64,000 bases of DNA. Source: Tillandsia leiboldiana (lineage: Eukaryota > Streptophyta > Magnoliopsida > Poales > Bromeliaceae). The position numbers were made by a program, and so were the translations under genes. Below are positions 1 through 10,129 of the stretch, in pieces. Within the stretch, counting starts at the first letter, position 1; every line of letters begins with the position of its first letter. The notes beneath the pieces were generated by a model. It was not told where the DNA came from. It made no database searches and saw only the letters and a program-made list of their open reading frames with translations. The stretch covers positions 3,688,239 through 3,752,238 of the forward strand of contig CM055066.1 of assembly GCA_029204045.2 (NCBI GenBank), written 5' to 3'.

Positions 1-200
1 GCACCGGGCTCATCCCCACGGGTGCTGCGGCACGCACCGGGTGCACGCTAGAGGCGTGCACTGCGGTAAGCGGGCCGGGCCGGTGCACGCGCAGGGCGCG
101 CACCGGGCTCACCCCTACAGGCCGCGGCGACGCACACCGGGTGCACGCTGGAGGCGTGCACCGCGATGCGCGGGCCGGGCTGGCGCACGCGACCGTGCGC
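1..200. repeat. two tandem ~98-bp GC-rich units
   Basis: A unit starting GCACCGGGCTCA and containing CACCGGGTGCACGC, GAGGCGTGCAC and GCGGGCCGGGC occurs at about 1-98 and again at 99-197. The first copy may be cut by the window edge. Confidence 0.7.
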
Positions 201-1040
201 CCGGTTCCGCGCCTTCGGGCTGTGGGACGTGCGCCGGGCGCACGCCACTTCGGTGGACCGTGCGGGTGAGGAGCCGTACGGGATGAATAGTTTTTCTCCG
301 GTTTCGTCCTCGCAGCTCCGGTGATGACCCCGCGAACACGGCGACTGCGGCGACGACCCCGTGGGCACGATAATGGCGGCTGCGGCCTCCCGTTTGACAA
401 CGACGGCGGCGGCTTCCCGTTATCCCAACCCGCGACGCGTGCTACACCCGAACGACCACCACCCAAACCTCGACCCCACAGAAAGTGCATAAAGGGAAAT
501 AACGCTTACCGTGATCCTGCGAGGAAGGGGAAGGTGGATCGTCCCTCTCGTCTCCAACGGAAAGCTCCACGAGGGATGGGTTTCCCCCGTTCTTCCCTTC
601 TCCTTTCTCGATCGTTCGAACCCCTAATTCGGATTTTCAAATTTCGAAAATCCTTTCTCGCCGTTACCGTTCTCGGCAGCAAAGAAAAAAAAAAAGGCTA
701 TTGCTAAAAGGTCTATATAAATAAAAAAAAAATACCCCAACCCTAGGCCCAGATTTAACTCGGATTCCTCGAAAATCGTGAAATTTATAGTGCACGAATC
801 TCGGTGCACTTTACGGTCACCGAGAGCTTCAAACCCCTATTCCGGGAGATCCGTAGGTCCGATTTCAGATCCGATCGCACCGCCGTTCATCATTTTTCGA
901 GCTCTATCACCGAAAAATGATAACGTGCACCAAAACACAACCCACTAAAAGTCGATAAAAAGGGCACCTACAACTAACATTAAACGGCAAGGGTTATCTA
1001 CGGCACCCGAAAGGTTAGGATAATACACCAGGACTCTACA
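1..1040 (-). mobile_element. LTR fragment, probably Ty3/gypsy, truncated by the window edge
   Basis: The first 300 bp are very GC-rich and the rest is mixed. Positions 830-930 resemble the LTR segment at 57290-57380 of the gypsy element at the other end of the window: both share ATTCCGGGAGAT followed by a CCGATTTC-type stretch and a TCGAGCTCTAT/GCGAGCCCTATTA block. The segment ends ACTCTACA at about 1038-1040, and copia coding sequence begins immediately after. Read on the minus strand that end begins TGTAGAGTCC, close to TGTAGTAGCC at the edge of the other LTR. I infer a related minus-strand LTR inserted into a copia pol gene. No gene is credible here; the short GC-rich reading frames overlap on both strands. 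Confidence 0.5.
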
Positions 1041-1985
1041 GCCGGAAATAACAAAGACCAGATATCTATCTTGAAGACTCAGTTAGCCGGTGAGTTCGAT
1101 ATGAAGGACTTAGGAATTGTGAATCAAATACTCGGGATGAAGGTACTACGGGAGAGAAAGAATAGGAAAGTTTGGCTTTCACAGAAGAGTTATGTGGAGA
1201 AGGTTCTGCGGCGCTTCAACTTGCAGAACGTAAAGCCAGTTTCTACCCCGTTTCCTATTCATTTAAAATTGTCGGCCGAGCAATCACCGGGTACGGAAGC
1301 AGAAAAGACCGACATGGCTCGGGTACCATATTCATCGGCAGTAGGGAGCCTTATGTTTGCCATGGTGTGCACGAGACCCGACATTGCTCAAGCAGTGGGA
1401 GCAGTGAGTCGGTATATGGCGAATCCAGGTTGTGAACATTGGAATGCAGTGAAGTGGATTCTCAGATATTTGAGAGGTACTGCGGATTTCTCACTCTGTT
1501 ATGGTTCTGCGGGTTTGGAGTGCGTCGGATATGTGGATGCAGATTTCGCAGGAGATAAAGACAGAAGAAAGTCTACCACGGGTTATGTTTTCTCCATGGG
1601 CGGTGGTGCTATTAGCTGGGAGTCGAAGCTTCAGTCGGTAGTCGCTTTGTCAACGACGGAGGCGGAGTACATAGCAATGACACATGGTTGTAAGGAGGCT
1701 ATCTGGCTAAAAAGACTTTTAGGAGAATTAAAAGTGAAGCAAGATGTGGTGGGAGTGAATTGTGATAGTCAAAGTGCAATACACTTGGCGAAGAATCCGG
1801 CGTTTCACTCTCGGACGAAACACATTGATATTCGTTATCATTTTGTGAGAGATGTGGTGGATGAGGGTTTTATCTCATTGTTGAAAATTCACACAGATGC
1901 GAATTCAGCAGATATTTTAACGAAACCGGTGACTCGAGAGAAGTTCAATTGGAATATGACTTCTCTCGGTCTTGGAGCTACATGA
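1041..1985 (+). pseudogene. Ty1/copia Pol, C-terminal RT and RNase H fragment
   Basis: The frame is open from about 1041 to the TGA at 1983-1985, some 315 codons. It holds the end of the copia reverse transcriptase: AGNNKD follows where the YVDD catalytic loop should be, then a FDMKDLG motif, QKSYVEKVL, and the connection region MFAMVCTRPDIAQAVG. The copia RNase H follows, with GYVDADFAGD, STTGYVF and ALSTTEAEY, and the terminal KHIDIRYHFVRD and ADILTKP signatures. Gag, protease, integrase and the first part of RT are absent because the frame joins the LTR-like segment on its left. There is no start codon of its own. With the LTR just downstream it is the 3' end of a copia element whose left part lies outside the window or is lost. 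Confidence 0.85.
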
Positions 1986-2059
1986 GGAGAGTGGGAATTT
2001 GGCAAGATCTTCAATTTTGTGTTTTATGAAATTCGGCACATGTTTTTAAGTGGGAGAAT

Positions 2060-2525
2060 TGTTGGATTATATATGTAAAATCATGTTTCGAGTCCATATG
2101 GATTTGATCCAATCTTGTTCCTAAAGATTAGGGATGATTTAGGAATATCTTAAAAATAATTCTTAAGAGGATATGGACGACGACTAGAAGTGATTTAAAA
2201 TCTCGGATGGACGGTGGAGATCGTTTCCTATTAGAATTAGGTTTTTAGAGTTATATTAACTCTTGCGATTCATCTTTTATTTTTAGAGCTTCATTGAAAA
2301 ATCCTAATTGAGAGGAAAAACGTGGAGAGCCTCCGTGAGAGAGTTTCTTGTAATCCAATTTTACTCCTTGTACTTTTGTGCCGTGGATTAATCGAATAAC
2401 GCATTGAGGTGGTCTTGCCCGTGGACGTAGGTTGACACATTGTTGGCCGAACCACGTAATTCTTGTGTCCTTATATTCCCTTATTTGTTTTATTTCTTTA
2501 GTTATTCTCGTGCTTGTTTTCTACA
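2060..2525 (+). mobile_element. 3' LTR of the truncated copia element
   Basis: A purine-rich tract, AAGTGGGAGAA at 2048-2058, lies just before TGTTGGATTATATATG at 2060, as expected for a polypurine tract next to a 3' LTR. The proposed right end is TTTTCTACA at 2525. The matching 5' LTR is not in the window, so the length of about 466 bp cannot be checked by pairing. Confidence 0.6.
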
Positions 2526-3214
2526 ATCGTTTTCGCCTACTTTCATCTACGAAAGATTCTGTTTCCACTGCGCTCGTGTGCTGTGTGGGTTGAGGTGTGC
2601 TTGGTAACCCCACGGCCGGTTCCCCTTCATTGGATAGATTCAATCAAAGATCTGAGACAAGTGATAATAGATAGTGTTCTAATTTCAAAAACAAAAAAAG
2701 GAAAATAAAAGTTGTTGTACACTTGAGCTTTCATTAGTGAGAGCACCACCATAACATATGGATTTTTTTTTATTTTTTTGTCTTTTTTTGTTTTTTAGGG
2801 TGACATACATGATACCGTGGGATATCTTACTATCTAAGCTAAAATGGTTTGGCATATATTAGCATAATATATGGACTAACATTTTAGACTAAATTGTAAA
2901 GATTTTTTTATCAACATTTTAAAATTCGTGTCGAACATACTGGATCGACTGGTTTAACTGTGACCCATAAAACGGTTCAGTCCAACCCTTTTAATTATAT
3001 AAGCCAAAAATCCATTTTGATTCATTCGAACCAACGATTTAACCAGCAAATTTGTGAACCGGTTTAGTTCTAAACAAAACGGTATTTTTTTTTTTTCATT
3101 TGTGTAATTTTTAATACTATCTATGATTAATTTTTACTAATTTTATATTTTATTATGAAAAATAAAATTTTTCATAATAGCATAGTATGAGGTCAGCTAG
3201 TTTTATATGAATTC
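2526..3214. other. no gene seen; AT-rich intergenic
   Basis: Low-complexity A+T-rich sequence with short T runs. No coding frame, RNA gene or element with paired ends was recognised. Confidence 0.5.
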
Positions 3215-3273
3215 GGCTACTATGTTATCGATAGCACTAAGCATTTAGTGCTATTAATAGCAGCATAGTAGCC
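3215..3273. repeat. 59-bp imperfect hairpin
   Basis: The left arm GGCTACTATG...TAGCACTAA pairs with the right arm TTAGTGCTA...CATAGTAGCC around a short GCA loop. It looks like the end of a small foldback DNA transposon. The AT-rich sequence to 3551 contains another ACTATCGATAGCA motif and may belong to the same element, which the TRIM at 3552 then interrupts. Confidence 0.6.
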
Positions 3274-3670
3274 TAGTTTTCTATATATATATAGGGGGTT
3301 GGAATACTATCGATAGCAAACAGTTGCCACCCACTTGTTTTTGATGATAGAGCTTCCAAAATAACGATCGACACTGTTAAATATTTATCTAAATCATTTA
3401 AACTATCTGAAAATTAAATTATATATTTTTAATATTTTTTTCTTATCCATCAAGTGGATACAAAAAATGAACGGTTGAAAATAAATATCATTCAAAAAAA
3501 ATTTAATTAATTTAGATTTTTTATACCGTTAAACGAGGCCGTTTATCCTAGTGTGACGCCCCAACTTTCTAGAGGATCACCATTTTTAGAACTACTCTAG
3601 CTCTAGCACGCGCAACCTCTTAACCTCTTGGGTCAGTTACCACTCCAAATGTTATAGTCGGTGTTTGAAA

Positions 3671-3708
3671 GAAAAAAATAATAATAATAACAAATAAATA
3701 AACAAATA

Positions 3709-3778
<70 letters not shown>

Positions 3779-3780
3779 TA
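3671..3780. repeat. (AAT)n microsatellite
   Basis: Nearly pure AAT units from about 3711 to 3775, with interrupted AAT and AAAT units before. Confidence 0.95.
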
Positions 3781-3979
3781 TATATATCCCAAAATCGAAT
3801 TCCAACGCCACCTATATCCGAATCCGACCCCAATTGAAACTCCTCACCCGTCAATTATTTCAAACACACTTATCCAAATCTTCAATTACATTTTAAAATA
3901 TCTCTCAACTGACTTACCCAAACTCACATATATCTTATTTTGAATTTTTGAATCCAAGCAAATTCCCTCGTTCGTTACC

Positions 3980-4410
3980 CATTCAATTTTGAAATTCGAA
4001 TACAACCATACATCCTCAAATTTGAACATAACCGTTCAATTTTGAAATTTAAAATTTGAAATTTAAATGCAACCATACTTCCTCAAATTTGAACATAACC
4101 GTTCAATTTTGAAATTTGAAATTTGAAATTTAAATACAACCATACTTCCTCAAATTTGAACATAATCGTTCAATTTTGAAATTTGAAATTTAAATACAAC
4201 CATACTTCCTCAAATTTGAACATAACCGTTCAATTTTGAAATTTAAAATTTGAAATTTAAATACAATCATACTTTCTCAAATTCGAACATAACCGTTCAA
4301 TTTTAAAATTTGAACACATATTGAAATTTGAACATAATCGGCCAATTTTAAAATTCGAACATATTCAATTTTGAATTTTAAAATTTGAAATTTAAAATTG
4401 GAACATAACA
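3980..4410. repeat. tandem repeats rich in AATTTGAAATTT
   Basis: Units of about 55-70 bp containing CCTCAAATTTGAACATAACCG and TTCAATTTTGAAATTT recur five to six times with small length changes. Confidence 0.85.
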
Positions 4411-4423
4411 ATATCTCCTCAAT

Positions 4424-4703
4424 GTTGGCTATTTATTTATGGGTTAAAAATAGGTCAAACTCCTGCCCGTGACAATAAGCCCAGGAGACTAATAAGTTGA
4501 GTTGGGTGAGCCCAATAAGTTGAGTGAGGTTGCGGTCCACAATAGACCTAACGGCAAGAGGCCCAACAATAGACCCAACGTCCAAGTGGGTTGAGTCCGG
4601 TCGAGACCCGTGGGCGCTGTGTCTGTACGCTTTAAGTGAATTGGTTGCGTATTTCTAACAGCTCGAGCTTTTAGAATTAATGGTTAGCGCCAACGATCCA
4701 ACA
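4424..4703 (+). mobile_element. LTR of a small retroelement nested in the 4.19-kb unit
   Basis: The segment opens TGTTGGCTATTTATTTATGG and closes GATCCAACA, so its ends are the inverted pair TGTTGG/CCAACA. Two bases later comes TGGTATCAGAGCC at 4706-4718, the usual primer-binding site for plant initiator tRNA-Met. The preceding CAGCTCGAGCTTTTAGAATTAA and GGTTAGCGCC motifs are common at the 3' end of plant copia and TRIM LTRs. No second full LTR is seen, only short recurrences of its first 30 bases. Confidence 0.65.
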
Positions 4704-4727
4704 AGTGGTATCAGAGCCAGTGGGCGC

Positions 4728-5055
4728 ATGGCTATTTATTTATGGGTTAAAAATAGGTCCGGGTTCGATTCCCATACAGTGCTGGCTATTTATTTATGGG
4801 TTAAAAATAGGTCCGCCCATATTCCCGCAATATTGAGATTTGAACGTAACCTTTTAATTTTGAAAATATTTCGATTCCCACACAGCGCATGGCTATTTAT
4901 TTATGGGTTAAAAATAGGTCCGGGTTCGATTCCCACACAGTGCTGGCTATTTATTTATGGGTTAAAAATAGGTCCAACTCCTGCCCGCCCGTGACAATAG
5001 GCCCATAACCATAAGGTCCAACTCCTGCCCGCCCGTGACAATAGGCCCATAACCA
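4728..5055. repeat. dispersed 30-bp repeats following the nested LTR
   Basis: GGCTATTTATTTATGGGTTA followed by AAAATAGGTC recurs at about 4732, 4783, 4890 and 4945 as well as at the LTR start 4428. Between copies lies GGGTTCGATTCCCA (pol III B-box-like) at about 4757 and 4923. The phrase ACTCCTGCCCGCCCGTGACA is duplicated at about 4977 and 5020. Confidence 0.75.
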
Positions 5056-5082
5056 TATTCCCGCAATTTGATATTTGAACGT

Positions 5083-6180
5083 AACCTTTTTAATTTTGAA
5101 AATTGAAATTTGAATATAACAATTACCACAACGTATTCAAATTTGAGTTTTCTTCGGGCGCCCTAACTTTAGGCTCATTCCAAAGAAAAAAAAAAGGAAA
5201 TTTAATAAAGCCGGTTCGGGTTTTCTTCGTACGCCCTAACTTTAGGCTCATTCAAAAAAAAAGGAAATTTAATAAAACCGGTTCGGGTTTTCTTCGTACG
5301 CTCTAACTTTAACCTCATTCAAAAAAAAAGGAAAAGGAAATTTAATAAAGCCGGTTCGGGTTTTCTTCGGACGCCCTAACTTTAGGCCCATTAAAAAAAA
5401 GGAAATTTAATAAAACCGGTTCGGGTTTTCTTCGGACGCCCTAACTTTAGGCTCATTCAAAAAAAAAAAAAAAAAAATTTAATAAAGCCGGTTCGGGTTT
5501 TCTTCGCACGCCCTAACTTTAGGCTCATTCAAAAAAAAAAAAAAAAAAAAAAAAGGAAAAGGAAATTTAATAAAGCCGGTTCGGGTTTTTTTCGGACGCC
5601 CTAAATTTAGGCTCATTCCAAAATCGGTTCGGATGATTTTTTCAGACATCCGAACTTAACGTAACCTTTTAATTTTGAAAATTGAAATTTGAATATAACA
5701 ATTACCACAACGTATTCAAATTTGAGTTTTCTTCGGGCGCCCTAACTTTAGGCTCATTCCAAAAAAAAAAAAAAGGAAATTTAATAAAGCCGGGTTTTCT
5801 TCGGACGCCCTAACTTTAGGCTCATTCAAAAAAAAAGAAAATTTAATAAAGCCGGTTCGGGTTTTCTTCGTACGCTCTAACTTTAACCTCATTCAAAAAA
5901 AAAGGAAAAGGAAATTTAATAAAGCCGGTTCGGGTTTTCTTCGGACGCCCTAACTTTAGGCTCATTCAAAAAAAAAAAAAAAAAAAAATTAATAAAGCCG
6001 GTTCGGGTTTCTTCGCACGCCCTAACTTTAGGCTCATTCAAAAAAAAAAAAAAAAAAAAAAAAAGGAAATGGAAATTTAATAAAGCCGGTTCGGGTTTTT
6101 TTCGGACGCCCTAAATTTAGGCTCATTCCAAAATCGTTTCGGATGATTTTTTCAGACATCCGAACTTAGGTTAAATAAAA
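5083..6180. repeat. higher-order tandem repeat: two ~550-bp blocks of ~65-bp units
   Basis: The basic unit has GGTTCGGGTTTTCTTCGGAC, GCCCTAACTTTAGGCTCATTC, a variable A run, and GGAAATTTAATAAAGCC. About seven units lie in 5140-5640 and about six more in 5730-6170. Each set is preceded by the same leader (GTAACCTTTTAATTTTGAAA ... CAACGTATTCAAATTTGAG) at about 5088 and 5659 and followed by the same tail (GGATGATTTTTTCAGACATC) at about 5629 and 6141. So a whole array was duplicated as one block. Confidence 0.9.
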
Positions 6181-6189
6181 ATAAAAAAT

Positions 6190-6680
6190 GGGGATTTTCT
6201 TTGGATCCCAAATCAAAATAAAATAACGGAGATTTCTTCGGATCCCAAATTATTATTATTTTTTTAAAAAAAAAGGAATTCCTTCGAACCCCAAGATAAG
6301 ATTAGTGGATTTCCTTCGGATACTAAATCAAATTATAAGATAAAAGGAACTTCTTCGGATCCCAAATAATTTCAAAAAGGGACTTCTTCGGATCCTAAAT
6401 AATTTCAAAAAGGGATTTTCTTCGAACCCCAAGATAAGATTACGGGATTTTCTTCGGACCCCAAATTTTTAAAGATTTTTTTCGGCCCCCACATCAAAAT
6501 AAAATAACGGTATTTCTTCGAATTCCAAGATAAAATAAGGAATTTTCTTCGACCCCCATATCAAAATAAAATAACGGTATTTCTTCGAATCCCAAGATAA
6601 AATAAGGGATTTTCTTCGAACCCCAAGATAAGATTACGGAATTTTCTTGGGACCCCAAATAAAATAAAATAAAAGGGGAT
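6190..6680. repeat. tandem repeats built on TTCTTCGGATCCCAA
   Basis: Roughly a dozen units of 30-45 bp read GGGATTTTCTTCGGATCCCA then AATAAAATAA, with variation (CGAACCCCAAGATAAGATTA). Minus-strand open frames here are a by-product of the repeat. Confidence 0.85.
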
Positions 6681-6809
6681 ATCGAAACAAATAGAAATTT
6701 CTTTGAATCCAGAGTCGATTTCAAACAAGATTCAAATGGGTCTAATCAACTTGGAGCCTAACTCCGATTCAAAAAGGACTAGTAAATGAATTCAATCATT
6801 TATTAAATA

Positions 6810-7620
6810 AGACTCACCCCATATGCATGCCTCAAATTTACCCATATGAAAATAAGGCCCAGTCCACATACGGGTCCCAAATTCAATCCACATACGGATC
6901 CCAAATCCAATCCATATATAACATAGGTCCAGTCCATATACTGCCCCAAATCTAGTCCACTTGCAAATAAAACCCAAAACCTATTCGATCCACAAATAAA
7001 ACTGATAACCCATTTCAACCCGCAAATAAAACTCAAAACACATTCGATCCACAAATAAAACCCAAAACCCAATCCAATCCATAAATAAAATCCAAAACCC
7101 ATTCTAAAATCATATATTTAGAATTTAACCAAATCCAATTCGATCGAGCTCTAATACATATACTTAGAGTTCATCCAAACCAACCCAACTAATCCTAATA
7201 CATATACTTAGGGTTAAAGTTGAATCAAATTTGATGAATCCTAATACACACACTTAGGGTTGAGTCAAATTCTCACTCTAGCACATATAACTAGAGTGAA
7301 AAATATATCAAACTCAGCCAATCCTAATACATATAGGACTTAGCCACCTCCTACTTTCGAGTAGCATCAAATCCGACCCACCTAAATACATATCCTCGGG
7401 GTTTGGTCTCTCCACTTTGGAACATACGCCAAATATGCAATCAAATAGAATTGGACTCTAATACATATACTTAGAGCCAATTGAACCCAATTAAATTCTA
7501 ACACATATAATTAGAGTTTAATGTCGACTAGTCCTCAACAAATATAATCGAGATCAAGTAAATTTTAAATTCAGCTAAATCCTAATACATATACTTAGGA
7601 TTTGGTCAATCATTAGGATA
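6810..7620. repeat. degenerate repeats: CAAATAAAACCCAAAACC and CCTAATACATATACTTAGGG
   Basis: From about 6960 to 7110 an AATCCACAAATAAAACCCAA unit recurs. From 7140 to 7610 the phrase CTAATACATATACTTAG recurs about ten times at irregular spacing. Confidence 0.75.
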
Positions 7621-8309
7621 CGATTTATTCTATCCTCCTCTTAAAGGTCTCTTAATCAAATGTGCCTCCAATCACATGGGGGTAATTAACAATAGATGTT
7701 CGCGTCTATTGGAAGTCATGGATCCGCAATACCTGATATCCACATACACCCATCCACATATAAATATAAATCTGAATCGTGAATACCATCCCACGGGAAT
7801 CCCGAGAAAAAGAGGAACCGCGCGAGATGAGTCATTTAAGATCGCAGACAGTCGGGTTAAAAGATTTAGTCTTATTATATTATTTATATATAAGACTAAT
7901 TCAAATCTTAGGGGTGTTACATTCCTCCCCACTTTAAGCCCTGATATCCCCGTCAGGCTCAAGCACACGTCTCGCTAGTCTTTAACCGACCTTGTGAGTA
8001 GCTGCACTCCATTCACAACGGTTATTAGCCGGAGAGCTGCGTTCTACTCGCTATATAACCCTGGTTCAACCGAGACTCATATCATATTTTCGGCTGGTGA
8101 TTGGCTCTGATATGAACTGTAACACCCCAACTTTTTAGGAGGTCACCCATTCTAGAACTACTCTAGTTCTAACATACTCAACCCTCTTAACGTTTTGAAC
8201 CTAACTACCACCCAAAATGTTATAGTCAGATTAAGAGATTTAGTTTTATTATATTATTTATATATAGGACTAACCTAAATCTTAGGGGTGTTACACCTAG
8301 CTTGCCCCG

Positions 8310-8353
<44 letters not shown>
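8310..8353. repeat. poly(A) tract, about 44 bp
   Basis: An uninterrupted A run ten bases after the TRIM target duplication. The sequence 8354-8680 beyond it is AT-rich with nothing recognised. Confidence 0.9.
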
Positions 8354-8355
<2 letters not shown>

Positions 8356-8680
8356 ATTAATGGGTCAAGTTATTTTAGGTTCAATTATACTCAACCCAAA
8401 TTGAAGGGTGCGGTGCTTTTTAATGAAGTACTATTTAAATAATACTGTTAAAAAAAATACCGTACTAAAATATCTTTAACAAATTAATTTGTATTATAAC
8501 AAAAGTAGAGTATCAAATTTGAGTTTCTATTTTGAAGGACAGAATTTTAATTTTTCTGCCTCCTAAAGCAGAAGCTATAGTTTCTTCTCTTAATTTGCTA
8601 TACAATAATACAAGTTAAACCTTACAAGTTGGGCTAGGATGGGTCATAGCTGGGTCTAGCCAAAAAAATGATACAATTTG

Positions 8681-9001
8681 TGTGACGATGCCACCCGCTA
8701 GCAATAATAACTCGTTGAATCCAAATCACAATCCAAAATGTTTAAATTCAGTTATTATTAATAGTGTATGTGTCCTGAGCTCTGATGTTCTCGTCGGTTC
8801 AAACTAGATAATAGACAGATCACACTTTTGGCTGGTATTCGTCTCTGATATTATTTTTGACGATCATAGCAATACTAATTTGTTGAGCCTAAACCACAGT
8901 CTAAAATGCTTAAACTCAGTTATTATCACTAATGTGTGTGGCCTCATATATCCACTCAAATTTTTTTTTTTTATTCGCTGGAAAATTATTGAGACGTTAC
9001 A
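8681..9001 (-). mobile_element. degenerate TRIM (family B)
   Basis: The two LTR relics are about 8681-8770 and 8857-9001. Both carry the reverse complement of the family B LTR, with a GCAATAATAACTCGTTGAAT- and CCAAAATGTTTAA-like core. Between them GGCTGGTATTCGTCTCTGAT at about 8832 is the reverse complement of the PBS region. The start TGTGACGATG and end GACGTTACA are flanked by ATTTG (8676-8680) and ATTTA (9002-9006), a target duplication with one mismatch. Confidence 0.7.
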
Positions 9002-9249
9002 ATTTATGATTGATATCTCAGTATACTTAATTGATACGATTAAAATCATAAAAATTTAAAATAAAAAAGCGCTAAATCATAGAAGAGTACTATCTCGAGT
9101 TTTTTCTAAATTTGATGTTACTAGTTTAGAATATTTAATTTTAATGTATTAATCGTCAAATATTCAATACGAGTACATGAGATGTACGTATACACATGGT
9201 CCATCTCATCTTATTAAATTACAGTAATAATACATTTGGATTCGTAAAT

Positions 9250-9336
9250 ATCTTGAGGTGACCCCTAAAAATCACCCCCACCTTTAAATAGGTGGGGGTG
9301 TAAGATGTACACCCTCTTGGGGGTGTACACCTAGCA
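9250..9336. mobile_element. truncated copy of the Mutator-type MITE
   Basis: CACCCCCACC...AGGTGGGGGTGTAAGATGTA and GGGTGTACACCTAGCAT match one half of the full element at 9347-9518. The other half is missing. Confidence 0.65.
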
Positions 9337-9346
9337 TTCCTCATAT

Positions 9347-9518
9347 GAGCAATGCTACATGTACACCCCGAATGGGTGTACATCATACATCTCCACCATT
9401 TTAATGATGACGATATTTTTTACGGGTCACATCAAGTGACCCATCATCACACCCCCACCCTTAGATGGATAGGGGTGTGAGATGTACATCCCTTACGGGT
9501 GTACACGTAGCATTTTCC
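9347..9518 (-). mobile_element. 172-bp Mutator-type MITE, copy 1
   Basis: The ends GAGCAATGCTACATGTACAC and GTGTACACGTAGCATTTTCC form terminal inverted repeats. TTCCTCATAT at 9337-9346 and 9519-9528 is a 10-bp target duplication, in the 9-11 bp range of Mutator-like elements. Copy 2 at 40127-40298 has the same length and about 90% identity in reverse orientation. It is non-coding. Confidence 0.85.
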
Positions 9519-9521
9519 TTC

Positions 9522-9524
<3 letters not shown>

Positions 9525-9588
<64 letters not shown>
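9525..9588. repeat. (AT)n microsatellite
   Basis: Uninterrupted AT dinucleotides, about 32 units, beginning inside the right target duplication of the MITE. 9589-9796 is AT-rich with no gene. Confidence 0.95.
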
Positions 9589-9591
<3 letters not shown>

Positions 9592-10129
9592 GTTTAGGGT
9601 AATTGGCATAATTAAGTAATAAAAAAAAATCAAGATAAAGCATATCATTAACAGAAAATAATATTTTAAAAATTATAATTATCAATGCTTTCCAGAAGCA
9701 ACAATAATTGTATATTATAATTATTAAAAAATTATCATTTTTAGTTGTCAATAAATAACTTATTCAAACATTCAAAGATGCCAATGTGGTATCATTTTAG
9801 CTGTGATGACCCGGATCTTCATTGGGGATTATAGCTTGATCAGTGGCTTCTGGAGGACTATCTTGGGAGATGGGAGTGTTTGGGTGTGTATTGGACTCAA
9901 GAAATGGACCCGGCGCAAAAATCGGATCAAGTGAGCTTTTCCGGGGGCTTCCGGGTAAATTTCGGTTGAGAATTTGGCAAATCGGAGGCCGTATTTGGAT
10001 TCAGCGCGGAAAAACGCTTGAAAACGGCTATTTACTTGTATTTTTCTGAGTCCGGACGTCCAAAAACGGAGACCCGGAAGTTTCTGGTGTATTTTGGTGC
10101 ATGGGGGAGCCGTGGACCGGCCAGAGGGA

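Larger units (their letters stand above)
3662..7850. mobile_element. 4189-bp non-coding TG...CA element inside the TRIM LTR, likely a solo LTR
   Basis: It starts TGTTTGAAAG and ends ATCGCAGACA, and is flanked by GTCGG at 3657-3661 and 7851-7855. Those five bases are present once in the unbroken LTR context, so this is a clean insertion with a 5-bp target duplication, typical of LTR retrotransposons. Inside there is no pol or gag coding, only consecutive blocks of different tandem repeats and a piece of another retroelement. The two ends are not repeats of each other, so a large solo LTR is the best fit. A non-autonomous LARD-like derivative is the alternative. Confidence 0.65.
3552..8295 (-). 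mobile_element. TRIM retrotransposon (family A), split by a 4.19-kb insertion
   Basis: The right LTR is intact at 8118-8295 (178 bp, TGTAACACCCC...GGGGTGTTACA). The left LTR is in two parts, 3552-3661 and 7856-7921, together about 176 bp and matching the right LTR. On the minus strand the internal region 7922-8117 has a primer-binding-like TATCAGAGCCA beside the 8118 LTR and a polypurine AAGTGGGGAGGAA beside the 7921 LTR. There is no coding capacity, which defines a TRIM. The whole is flanked by the direct repeat CCTAG at 3547-3551 and 8296-8300. The inserted element is described separately. Confidence 0.85.

Noticed and set aside
4680..4994. Possible tRNA or tRNA-like gene because of GGGTTCGATTCCCA motifs
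   Set aside because: No acceptor stem, D-arm or anticodon arm could be folded around the motif. It recurs within a TE-derived repeat.
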